Source of the DNA: Flavobacteriaceae bacterium
GTDB lineage: Bacteria > Bacteroidota > Bacteroidia > Flavobacteriales > Flavobacteriaceae
NCBI GenBank assembly: GCA_020346245.1
Contig: CP070778.1
Location: 992,037 to 1,035,357 of the forward strand
Direction of reading: 5' to 3'
DNA length: 43,321 nucleotides
In this document: positions 1 to 5,879 of the stretch, in pieces
Numbering within the stretch: position 1 is the stretch's first letter
How the letters are laid out: each line of letters begins with the position of its first letter
Position numbers and translations under genes: made by a program
Notes under the pieces: model-generated
What the model was told of the DNA's origin: nothing
Databases searched by the model: none
What the model saw: the letters and a program-made list of their open reading frames with translations, nothing else

Positions 1-741
1 ATTGATGATGATGATAATGACTTCTGGTTTGGATTTGAACAAGAATATTTTTTAATGGATACCGAAACGGATTTACCTCTTGGATTTCCACGTGGTGGAT
101 TTCCCGGACCACAAGGTAAATATTACTGCTCCGTTGGTGGAAGGTATACCTGGGGTAGGGACTTTGTAGAAGAGCATATGGATTTATGTATTGCAGCCGG
201 CATTAATATTGAAGGTATTAATCAAGAGGTTGCGCCAGGACAATGGGAATTCCAGTGCTTTGCCAAAGGTGCAAAAAAAGCGGGTGATGAGATTTGGGTT
301 GCTCGTTACCTATTGAATCGCCTCACTGAGAAGTATGGCTATTATATTGAATTACATCCAAAACCTGTTAAGGGAGATTGGAATGGAAGTGGAATGCACG
401 CAAACTTTTCTAATACTACTTTAAGAACTTGTGGTTCTAAAGAAATCTATGAAAGAATTTGTGAGGCCTTCAGACCAGTGGCTATTGATCACATCGAAGT
501 TTATGGTGCATTTAATGACGAAAGACTTACTGGCTTGCACGAAACAGCATCTATTAAGGATTTCAGTTATGGTGTATCAGACAGAGGTGCTTCAATCCGA
601 ATTCCTATAATAACTGTAGAAAAAGGTTGGAAAGGATGGTTGGAAGACAGAAGACCAGCATCTAATGGAGACCCATATAAAATAGCAGGTAGAATTATAA
701 AAACAGTAAAATCGGCAAATATCGAAGCTGTAGCTAATTAA
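1..741 (+). CDS. glnII: Glutamine synthetase, type II (GSII), 3' part
   Basis: This is the C-terminal part of a glutamine synthetase, which makes glutamine from glutamate, ammonia and ATP in the cytoplasm. The reading frame is open from base 1, and residues before the first internal Met (base 55) already read FWFGFEQEYFLMD, so the gene starts upstream of the window. GSII landmarks are the GFEQEY metal-site strand, PQGKYYCSVG, WNGSGMHANFSN, and LTGLHETASIKDFSYG followed by RGASIRIP, which match the eukaryotic-type enzyme better than the long bacterial GSI. About 246 residues are present; GSII proteins are usually about 340. A strong terminator follows directly. The family assignment is firm; the gene symbol follows the GSII convention, and many annotations would use glnA. 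Confidence 0.93.
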   Translation: MDDDDNDFWFGFEQEYFLMDTETDLPLGFPRGGFPGPQGKYYCSVGGRYTWGRDFVEEHMDLCIAAGINIEGINQEVAPGQWEFQCFAKGAKKAGDEIWVARYLLNRLTEKYGYYIELHPKPVKGDWNGSGMHANFSNTTLRTCGSKEIYERICEAFRPVAIDHIEVYGAFNDERLTGLHETASIKDFSYGVSDRGASIRIPIITVEKGWKGWLEDRRPASNGDPYKIAGRIIKTVKSANIEAVAN

Positions 742-765
742 TTAGCCGTTATAATTATAAATTAG

Positions 766-801
766 AACCCGTCTTTATAGATTTATAAAGACGGGTTTTT
801 T
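766..801 (+). terminator. Rho-independent terminator of glutamine synthetase
   Basis: A 14-bp perfect stem (AACCCGTCTTTATA, 766-779, with its complement at 784-797), a 4-nt loop and a T-run. It begins 24 nt after the glutamine synthetase stop codon. Confidence 0.9.
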
Positions 802-874
802 AATTTTCCGGTTTTAATAAAGGTGTATTCATCCAATCCTTGTACGAATTAGCCTGTTTAATAACAAGTCACCC

Positions 875-1813
875 CTAGAACAACGTAAAATATAAAAACA
901 ACATATAGAGGGTAACTAAAATTAGACCATCGCGCCAACCGAGGCGCAGTCCTTTAGGAAAGAATACCAAGGGAAGAATAATAAATGAAATGCCCAGCAT
1001 CCACCATATATCGCTATTCAAAAGACCCTGATCAATTACATAAATTGGTGTTATCATTGAGGTAATTCCCAAAACTGCCAGTAAATTAAAAATGTTGGAC
1101 CCTATCAGGTTTCCCACGGAAATTGCTTTTTCCTTTTTAAATATTGCAATAATAGAAGCGGCCAGTTCAGGGATACTTGTACCTACAGAGACTACAGTTA
1201 TCCCAATTACCCGTTCACTTACTTCATAAAATGTAGCCATGCCTACTGCACCTTTCACAAGCAATTCCGCCCCTCCCCAAAGGGCAATCCCCCCTAAACC
1301 CATGAAAAGCACAGCCTTATATAAAGGTAATGGCGTGCTATCCTCATGGAGATCTTCTATTACAGCCGTTTTCTGAAAGCGAAGTAAAAAAATCAAAAAC
1401 AGAAAAAGAAAAAACACCATAATTGCTCCTTCATAGGGATGAAGAATACCGTCAAAATATATAAACCCAAAAAACAAAAGTGACGCAGCCATCATAACCG
1501 GCCAGTCCGTGATATAAAAGGCCTTTCGAACATCTATATTGCCCAACAAAATAATAATTGCCAATACCAGGCCAATGTTGGCAATATTGGACCCTACAAC
1601 ATTACCAAGCGCCAGATCCGGAAAACCCTCTAATGCCGCATTTACGCTTACAATAAGTTCCGGTGCAGAAGTTGCAAAGGAAACTATGGTCATGCCAATA
1701 ATAATCCTGGATATATTCAGTCTCAAGGAGAAGGCCACTGCCGACTTCAATAACCAGTTGCCTCCTAATATTAATAAAGTCAAGCCAATTGCAATAAACA
1801 ATAAATTGAGCAT
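875..1813 (-). CDS. Calcium/sodium antiporter (CaCA family, YrbG-like)
   Basis: An inner-membrane cation exchanger of the CaCA superfamily, expected to export Ca2+ in exchange for Na+. The 312 residues are almost entirely hydrophobic helices. They contain the two inverted alpha-repeats that form the ion site: SFATSAPELIVS with GNVVGSNIANIG in the first half, and SVGTSIPELAASI with GNLIGSNIFNLL in the second. Acidic residues in both PEL motifs are the ion ligands in this family. The length is normal for bacterial YrbG/NCX members. The gene lies alone between divergent or convergent neighbours, so no operon partner informs its role. The ion pair is inferred from the family and could equally be K+-dependent. 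Confidence 0.9.
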   Translation of the reverse strand: MLNLLFIAIGLTLLILGGNWLLKSAVAFSLRLNISRIIIGMTIVSFATSAPELIVSVNAALEGFPDLALGNVVGSNIANIGLVLAIIILLGNIDVRKAFYITDWPVMMAASLLFFGFIYFDGILHPYEGAIMVFFLFLFLIFLLRFQKTAVIEDLHEDSTPLPLYKAVLFMGLGGIALWGGAELLVKGAVGMATFYEVSERVIGITVVSVGTSIPELAASIIAIFKKEKAISVGNLIGSNIFNLLAVLGITSMITPIYVIDQGLLNSDIWWMLGISFIILPLVFFPKGLRLGWRDGLILVTLYMLFLYFTLF

Positions 1814-1966
1814 CCGAAAGCTTTTGGCAAATATAGCAGAATTAGGTGGGGAACGACGATCGGTATATCATTAATATAGTTCCTGTTTTTTGGATGAATA
1901 TAATAGCAGTTAAACCCTGGGTGAAAGATGATATATTTAATTGTTAATTGTATAAAAACTTAAAAA

Positions 1967-2002
1967 TTAGTTAAATAACTATAAATGTAGTTGTTTAACT
2001 AA
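1967..2002 (+). promoter_or_regulatory. Double operator for the BlaI-type repressor
   Basis: Two 15-nt arms, TTAGTTAAATAACTA (1967-1981) and TAGTTGTTTAACTAA (1988-2002), form an inverted repeat with one mismatch around a 6-nt centre. Each arm is itself a dyad of the form TAGTTnnnTAACTA, with the centres 21 bp apart, about two helical turns. This fits two repressor dimers on one face of the DNA. BlaI/MecI proteins are known to bind such short dyads and to repress their own operon. The second arm covers the -33 TTG of the promoter. Binding is inferred. Confidence 0.65.
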
Positions 2003-2021
2003 ATTATTAGTAATATGTTTG
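1991..2021 (+). promoter_or_regulatory. Bacteroidota-type promoter of the BlaI/M56 operon
   Basis: TTG at 1991-1993 and TATGTTTG at 2014-2021 are separated by 20 nt, matching the Flavobacteriia consensus TTG-N17-23-TAnnTTTG. A transcript start near 2028 would leave a short leader before the ATG at 2040. The -7 box overlaps the possible upstream TTG start codon at 2019, which argues against that start. Confidence 0.65.
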
Positions 2022-2039
2022 ATTAAAATTAACTTTATC

Positions 2040-2399
2040 ATGCAGAGACTTACCAACAAAGAGGAGGAAATAATGAAAATTCTCTGGAAATTAGAAAAGG
2101 CATTTGTTAAGGAAATCAGAGCCGAATTAAAGGGCAACAAGCCTCATTACAATACCTTATCTACTATCGTCCGTAATTTAGAGGACAAAAATTATGTGGC
2201 ACATGAAGCATTTGGGAATACACACAGATATTACCCCTTGATTGCCAAAGAAGACTACAGAAAACGCTTTATCTCCAACACCATTGCTGATTATTACGAC
2301 AATTCCTATAAAAGCATGGTATCATTTTTTGCAAAGGAGCAAAAGATATCTATTGAAGAACTCAGGGAAATTATTCAACTAATTGAAAAAGAAAAATAG
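2040..2399 (+). CDS. BlaI/MecI/CopY-family transcriptional repressor
   Basis: A winged-helix repressor of 119 residues. The N-terminal half (QRLTNKEEEIMKILWKLEKAFVKEIRAEL, with NTLSTIVRNLEDKNYV as the recognition helix region) is typical of BlaI/MecI. The C-terminal half is the dimerization helix region (SIEELREIIQLIEKEK). In this family the partner M56 protease senses a signal and causes cleavage of the repressor. I chose ATG 2040 over the in-frame TTG at 2019, because that TTG lies inside the -7 promoter box and family members usually begin right before LTNKEE. The stop codon abuts the ATG of the M56 gene, so the two are translationally coupled. The inverted repeats at 1967-2002 are the likely autoregulatory operator. 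The signal sensed is unknown; no beta-lactamase gene is nearby. Confidence 0.9.
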   Translation: MQRLTNKEEEIMKILWKLEKAFVKEIRAELKGNKPHYNTLSTIVRNLEDKNYVAHEAFGNTHRYYPLIAKEDYRKRFISNTIADYYDNSYKSMVSFFAKEQKISIEELREIIQLIEKEK

Positions 2400-4085
2400 A
2401 TGGATGCCTTAATGATCTACCTTTTAAAAGCTTCAGGAATACTCATATTATTTTATTTGGTCTACCAGTTATTTCTAAAAAAAGAAACCTTTTTCCTGGT
2501 TAACCGCCATTTTTTACTCATTGGAGTTATGGCTGCCTTTGTTTTTCCTTTGGTCAATATAAATACGTATGTGGAAATAGCAGCCATGCCTATTACTGCA
2601 TCTAATTCCCTTAGTGCAAATTCTTCCATGGAAATAAGTGGCACTTCATTCAATTGGCTGGATTTAATTTATACACTATATGGCATTGGCATAAGTATAC
2701 TGGGGCTTAAGTTTATATTTCAGCTTCTGGCAATCCGAAAAGTTATACGAACCAACAAAACCATTAAAAAGGATGGTTACGTTTACGTGGAAACTGATAA
2801 GGATATTGCCCCTTTTTCATTTTTCAGGTATATTTTTTATACCCCTGATAAATTTAATCCCCTGGAACTCGAAGCAATTTTAAAACACGAGCATGCTCAC
2901 AGTACTCAAATACACTCTATAGACTTATTAATAGCACATTTGGTCACCATTGTGATGTGGGCAAATCCTTTTAGCTGGTTTTACAAAAGGAATATTGAAC
3001 AAAATCTCGAATATTTGGCAGATGATACGGCTATTCAAAGCGTTGCATCAGACAGGGCCTATAAATATGCTTTACTAAAAGTATCCGGAAATCAATTTTT
3101 TACACCAATTACAAATAATTTTTACAGTTCATTAATCAAAAAACGAATAGTCATGTTACACAAATCAAAATCAAACAAAAGAAACTTACTCAAAATGGCA
3201 TTAATCCTGCCAGCCTTAGCAGTTTTCCTATTAAGTTTTAATACAAAGACAATCTATGTACCTAAGGCGGAATCTGACACCACCACTACCTATACCACAG
3301 CAGAGACTCAAAAAACCTTTGAGATCCTAATCAATAAGGATACATCAAATGAAGAATTGGAGGAACTTAAAAAAGATCTGTCTGCCAAGGGTATAGATTT
3401 CTCCTACACCGCGGTGCGCAACGAGAATAAAAAGATTATAGAACTGGAAATTGACATGCGATCTAAAAGCAAAGGAGGGAAAAAATTCAGAGGCTCCTCT
3501 TCCTTCGACAATGACGGAAAACCCATCAATCCGGTAACCATCGTTTATGATGAAGATAACAACTCCTTTTTTATGGGTGATAAAAAGTCAAAGCATAAGG
3601 TTATACACAAAGAAATTGATATCAATACCGAGGTATACAGCAATTATGATAAGCATAGGCATGTAGAAATAGAAGTAGATGATGGTAAGGAAATTATTAT
3701 TGTTAATGGTAAAAAAGTTTCGCAAGAGGCTTTTGAAGAAATAGAGGAAGAAGACCAAATACATGGGAAACACGTGAGAGTGAAAAAAAAGAGTACATCT
3801 GGTGCAAATACTCATGTTTTTGTTATAAAGGATACGGATGATGTAGATGATATTGAAGTAATTAGCGAAGATAGCAGTAGCTTTTTCTTTATTGATACTG
3901 ATGTTGATGAAGATCAACTTTTTATAATTGATGGTAAAGAAAGTAGCAAAGAAGAGGTCAAATCTTTATCTCCTGATGAGATTGAAACCATAAATGTTTA
4001 CAAAGGGGGAAAGGCCGTTGAAAAGTATGGTGAAAAAGCAAAAGACGGAGTAGTAGAAGTTAAAACGAAAAAGGGGAACCAATAG
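2400..4085 (+). CDS. M56-family (BlaR1-like) membrane metallopeptidase
   Basis: A 561-residue membrane peptidase and sensor that starts directly at the stop codon of the BlaI-type repressor. Membrane segments are visible near residues 5-25, 37-52, 87-112 and 265-280. The zinc motif HEHAH (163-167) lies in LKHEHAHSTQIHS, followed by a downstream NLEYLADDTA region as in BlaR1. After the last membrane helix comes a long, very acidic periplasmic stretch (about 285-500). The C-terminus (LSPDEIETINVYKGGKAVEKYGEKAKDG and VVEVKTKKG) resembles the plug domain of TonB-dependent receptors, a tail often seen on Bacteroidota M56 proteins. There is no penicillin-binding domain, so this is not a true BlaR1. 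It is expected to cut or trigger loss of the neighbouring repressor. The physiological signal cannot be told from the sequence. Confidence 0.87.
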   Translation: MDALMIYLLKASGILILFYLVYQLFLKKETFFLVNRHFLLIGVMAAFVFPLVNINTYVEIAAMPITASNSLSANSSMEISGTSFNWLDLIYTLYGIGISILGLKFIFQLLAIRKVIRTNKTIKKDGYVYVETDKDIAPFSFFRYIFYTPDKFNPLELEAILKHEHAHSTQIHSIDLLIAHLVTIVMWANPFSWFYKRNIEQNLEYLADDTAIQSVASDRAYKYALLKVSGNQFFTPITNNFYSSLIKKRIVMLHKSKSNKRNLLKMALILPALAVFLLSFNTKTIYVPKAESDTTTTYTTAETQKTFEILINKDTSNEELEELKKDLSAKGIDFSYTAVRNENKKIIELEIDMRSKSKGGKKFRGSSSFDNDGKPINPVTIVYDEDNNSFFMGDKKSKHKVIHKEIDINTEVYSNYDKHRHVEIEVDDGKEIIIVNGKKVSQEAFEEIEEEDQIHGKHVRVKKKSTSGANTHVFVIKDTDDVDDIEVISEDSSSFFFIDTDVDEDQLFIIDGKESSKEEVKSLSPDEIETINVYKGGKAVEKYGEKAKDGVVEVKTKKGNQ

Positions 4086-4119
4086 AAAAAGTTATCTGAC
4101 TTTAATTTTATCGAATTAG

Positions 4120-4153
4120 AATACCGGTCATAAATAGGTCGGTATTTTTTTTT
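4120..4153 (+). terminator. Terminator of the BlaI/M56 operon
   Basis: AATACCGGTC (4120-4129) pairs with GGTCGGTATT (4137-4146), including two G-T pairs, around a 7-nt loop, followed by a run of about nine T. It lies 35 nt after the M56 stop. Confidence 0.8.
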
Positions 4154-4458
4154 AAACAACGGTTTAGGCAAAAAAGGTCATTTTTGACCGTAATATCTCC
4201 TTGCATTTTATAAAAAGTTCAAAATACCCCCTACAATTGTTATAATTTGTAATAATATTGAATAAATTAAACTTCGATTTAAAATTATCGGCAAGGAAGA
4301 TATTTTTAATTTGTTATTGAAACCGTCTTTTTACTTACAATAGTGTATGTAATTGCATTATTTCCTTGTGATTATTTTGGTGAGAAGGTAAAGATACCCA
4401 TATCTTCGAGTCATAATTAGAAATAAGAAATATTATTTAACTATATAAACCCTAAGTT
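4154..4458. other. Intergenic, AT-rich, nothing recognised
   Basis: About 300 bases between the M56 operon terminator and a tiny open frame at 4459. I see no conserved RNA, no long open frame and no clear promoter; the stretch is very AT-rich. Confidence 0.6.
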
Positions 4459-4521
4459 ATGATTACAATTGCCAAAGTAATAATATTAGTATTGGTATCC
4501 CTGATATTGATAATAACCTAA
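4459..4521 (+). CDS. Possible 20-residue hydrophobic peptide
   Basis: An open frame encodes MITIAKVIILVLVSLILIIT and stops. The product would be one short membrane helix with a single Lys near the N-terminus. It sits between two terminators (4120-4153 and 4545-4576), so a separate small transcript is possible. No promoter box or ribosome site is evident, and 20 codons in AT-rich DNA can occur by chance. Confidence 0.3.
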   Translation: MITIAKVIILVLVSLILIIT

Positions 4522-4544
4522 AATGAACTAGAGCAATGTATTTA

Positions 4545-4576
4545 AAATGAACGCTGATGGCGTTCATTTCTGTTTT
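4545..4576 (+). terminator. Rho-independent terminator between two small genes
   Basis: AAATGAACGC (4545-4554) and GCGTTCATTT (4560-4569) form a perfect 10-bp stem with loop TGATG. It is followed by CTGTTTT. It implies a transcript coming from the left that has no gene other than the 20-residue frame at 4459. Confidence 0.7.
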
Positions 4577-4599
4577 ATATAAGATATTATATTTGTAAT

Positions 4600-4761
4600 A
4601 TGTTAAACCTAAAAAAAACACTTTTTAAGCTTCTTGCCAGGATCAATAAACTGGTGTTGCCTTCCTTTACAAAAAAGAGACTGGACCTATCTAAAGCATC
4701 CAAGTACCAATTGGCTATTATAGGCTGGCGATATTATATTACTACCAACGCCCTGGATTAA
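4600..4761 (+). CDS. Conserved small flavobacterial protein (53 aa)
   Basis: A 53-residue basic protein starting MLNLKKTLFKLLARINK and ending AIIGWRYYITTNALD. I recall similar small proteins of unknown function in Flavobacteriia; the central SFTKKRLDLSKASKYQLAIIGW pattern is not low-complexity, and the frame keeps a normal codon pattern. The 3' end overlaps the convergent apt gene by 4 nt. TATATTTG at 4588-4595, only 5 nt before the ATG, fits a flavobacterial -7 box and would give a leaderless or nearly leaderless mRNA, but there is no clear -33 TTG. No function is known to me. The N-terminal amphipathic helix could bind membrane or RNA; that is only a guess from its composition. Confidence 0.7.
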   Translation: MLNLKKTLFKLLARINKLVLPSFTKKRLDLSKASKYQLAIIGWRYYITTNALD

Positions 4762-5270
4762 TAACTTACCAGGGATTTTACGGCATATCCATCTAGTTTC
4801 ACTGCTCCTTTAAGACTCAACAGTTCCAGTAAAAAATTACACTGCAATACTTTTCCCCCCAGGGATTCTACCAATTCACAAGTGGCTTTAGCAGTCCCGC
4901 CTGTAGCCAGAACATCATCGTGAATAATTACATTCTCGCCAGGATTAATGCTGTCTTCATGCATTTCCAGTGTATCTTTCCCGTATTCCAATGCATAGGT
5001 TCTGCTGATCTTATCTGAAGGTAATTTTCCCGCTTTACGTACAGGAACAAATCCGGCATTTAATTTTGCCGCAAGGATGGGAGCAAAGAAAAATCCCCGA
5101 CTTTCCATTCCTACTACCTTATCCACCTTTACATCACCGATCATTTCTAACATGGCATCTGCCGCGGCCTGCAAAGCCTTGGCATCTTTCAAAAGGGGAG
5201 TAATATCCTTAAAGGTGATGCCTTTCTCCGGAAAATCGTGAATATCCCGAATGTAATTTTTAAAATCCAT
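4758..5270 (-). CDS. apt: Adenine phosphoribosyltransferase
   Basis: A purine salvage enzyme that converts adenine and PRPP to AMP and pyrophosphate in the cytoplasm. The 170-residue length is normal for the family. The N-terminus (IRDIHDFPEKGITFKDITPLL) is the adenine-site hood of APRTs. GMESRGFFFAPILA is the flexible-loop region, and NVIIHDDVLATGGT (about 113-126) is the PRPP-binding loop with its paired acidic residues. It is transcribed alone; the 3' end overlaps the stop codon of the 53-aa gene on the other strand by 4 nt. The assignment is firm. Confidence 0.96.
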   Translation of the reverse strand: MDFKNYIRDIHDFPEKGITFKDITPLLKDAKALQAAADAMLEMIGDVKVDKVVGMESRGFFFAPILAAKLNAGFVPVRKAGKLPSDKISRTYALEYGKDTLEMHEDSINPGENVIIHDDVLATGGTAKATCELVESLGGKVLQCNFLLELLSLKGAVKLDGYAVKSLVSY

Positions 5271-5358
5271 TTATTTGATCGCTTGTAATTTTGCCTTAAA
5301 TGTAAAAAGAAATATATTTGCAGCCCCTTAGGGAAACATATTATTTATGGCCTCGTGG

Positions 5359-5377
5359 CCTGCCCCAGGCAGGCAGG
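5359..5377 (+). repeat. 19-nt hairpin element, copy 1
   Basis: CCTGCC-CCA-GGCAGG-CAGG: a 6-bp stem, a 3-nt loop, the return stem and a 4-nt tail. It is inserted after nucleotide 10 of the tRNA-Arg copy. The layout and tail match copy 2. Confidence 0.8.
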
Positions 5378-5382
5378 CGCAA

Positions 5383-5401
5383 TCCGCCCAAGGCGGACAG
5401 G
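5383..5401 (+). repeat. 19-nt hairpin element, copy 2
   Basis: TCCGCC-CAA-GGCGGA-CAGG, inserted in the D-loop after nucleotide 15 of the tRNA-Arg copy. It has the same 6-3-6-4 layout and the same CAGG tail as copy 1. Confidence 0.8.
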
Positions 5402-5408
5402 CTGAATA

Positions 5409-5427
5409 CGAGCCCGACTTGGTCGGA
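5409..5427 (-). repeat. 19-nt hairpin element, copy 3, inverted
   Basis: Read on the minus strand it is TCCGAC-CAA-GTCGGG-CTCG, the same layout and loop as copy 2 in the opposite direction (outer pair T-G). It is inserted after nucleotide 22 of the tRNA-Arg copy. Confidence 0.75.
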
Positions 5428-5442
5428 GCGCATCTGAAACAT

Positions 5443-5697
5443 ATGGAATATTATGTTTACGTTCTTAGAAGTTCAAAATTTGAAAGAAATTATGTAGGTT
5501 TTACAAAAAACCTTTCTAAAAGGTTTAGGCAACATTTTGCTGGAAAAAATAAATCTACAAAGCCCTATCTGCCATGGGTAGTGTTGTTTTTTGAAACATT
5601 TCTAACAAAGGAGGAAGCTCTAAAGAGGAAAAAGTTTCTTAAAACCGGTAAAGGCAGGGAATATATTAAGAAAAGGCCTCGTGGCGCAACTGAATAG
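5443..5697 (+). CDS. Small GIY-YIG nuclease-domain protein, overlapping tRNA-Arg
   Basis: An 84-residue protein that is essentially one GIY-YIG nuclease domain (UPF0213/YhbQ-like size). Motifs seen are YYVYVL (GIY position), NYVGFTKNLSKRFRQH (YIG with the following Arg helix), and KSTK followed by PWVVLFFETFLTKEEALKRKKFLK, which supplies the acidic metal ligand. I chose ATG 5443 because the 32 codons upstream lie wholly in the tRNA fragment and its hairpin inserts. The last residues (RPRGATE) and the TAG stop are read from the 5' end of the intact tRNA-Arg (from 5675). The gene is therefore held between a displaced 5' half of tRNA-Arg and the complete tRNA. This layout suggests a tRNA-targeting mobile or homing element. 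GIY-YIG proteins of this size are mostly of unknown role; activity is inferred. Confidence 0.85.
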   Translation: MEYYVYVLRSSKFERNYVGFTKNLSKRFRQHFAGKNKSTKPYLPWVVLFFETFLTKEEALKRKKFLKTGKGREYIKKRPRGATE

Positions 5698-5748
5698 CGC
5701 ATCTGATTACGGCTCAGAAGGTTGCAGGTTTGAATCCTGCCGAGGTCA
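5675..5748 (+). tRNA. tRNA-Arg (anticodon ACG)
   Basis: A full cloverleaf of 74 nt: acceptor GGCCTCG (5675-5681) pairs with CGAGGTC (5741-5747, one G-T pair), with discriminator A 5748. The D-stem is GCGC/GCGC, the anticodon stem TCTGA/TCAGA, the loop TTACGGC with ACG at 5709-5711, and the T-stem GCAGG/CCTGC. The ACG anticodon is normally edited to ICG and reads CGU, CGC and CGA. CCA is not encoded. The D-loop has GA where GG (G18-G19) is usual and the T-loop has T instead of C56, so the tertiary pair G19-C56 is replaced by A19-U56. The 5' end overlaps the GIY-YIG gene; a terminator follows at 5777-5813. Confidence 0.95.
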
Positions 5749-5753
5749 CGAAT

Positions 5754-5840
5754 GAATCAACAAAATGTTGAAAACGAAGCAAGCTAAAAAACATAGCTTG
5801 CTTTTGTTTTTTTGTAAGCGAAGTTTTCTTTTGTTGATTC
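5754..5840. repeat. Nested inverted repeat downstream of tRNA-Arg
   Basis: GAATCAACAAAA (5754-5765) is matched by TTTTGTTGATTC (5829-5840), inside it GAAAAC (5770-5775) by GTTTTC (5823-5828), and innermost is the terminator stem 5777-5803. Together they could fold into one 87-nt hairpin or cruciform. It could be the end of a mobile unit or a processing structure. Confidence 0.6.
5777..5813 (+). terminator. Terminator of tRNA-Arg
   Basis: AAGCAAGCTA (5777-5786) and TAGCTTGCTT (5794-5803), a perfect 10-bp stem with a 7-nt loop, followed by a T-rich tract (5802-5813). Confidence 0.85.
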
Positions 5841-5879
5841 TAGAAGCGGAGTTTTGTCAGGATCATGAGCAAAGCGAGT

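Larger units (their letters stand above)
5349..5437 (+). pseudogene. tRNA-Arg 5'-half fragment cut by three 19-nt hairpins
   Basis: Removing three 19-nt blocks leaves GGCCTCGTGG + CGCAA + CTGAATA + GCGCATCTGA, which is identical over all 32 nt to the 5' half of the intact tRNA-Arg at 5675-5706. The blocks (5359-5377, 5383-5401, 5409-5427) interrupt the D-arm after tRNA nucleotides 10, 15 and 22. The copy stops exactly before the anticodon loop, so it cannot be a functional tRNA. It lies just before the GIY-YIG gene, and by chance its frame is open and joins that gene. Block boundaries can slide by one base for the first and third inserts. Confidence 0.88.

Noticed and set aside
2019..2039. 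TTG start for the BlaI-type repressor
   Set aside because: The codon lies within the -7 promoter box and upstream of the expected transcript start.
3588..3917. 109-codon frame on the minus strand inside the M56 gene
   Set aside because: It mirrors the acidic, AT-rich coding region of a clear gene on the plus strand and shows no domain.
5347..5442. N-terminal 32-codon extension of the GIY-YIG gene
   Set aside because: These codons lie entirely in the tRNA-Arg fragment and its hairpin inserts; the GIY-YIG domain begins at ATG 5443, so the open frame is fortuitous.
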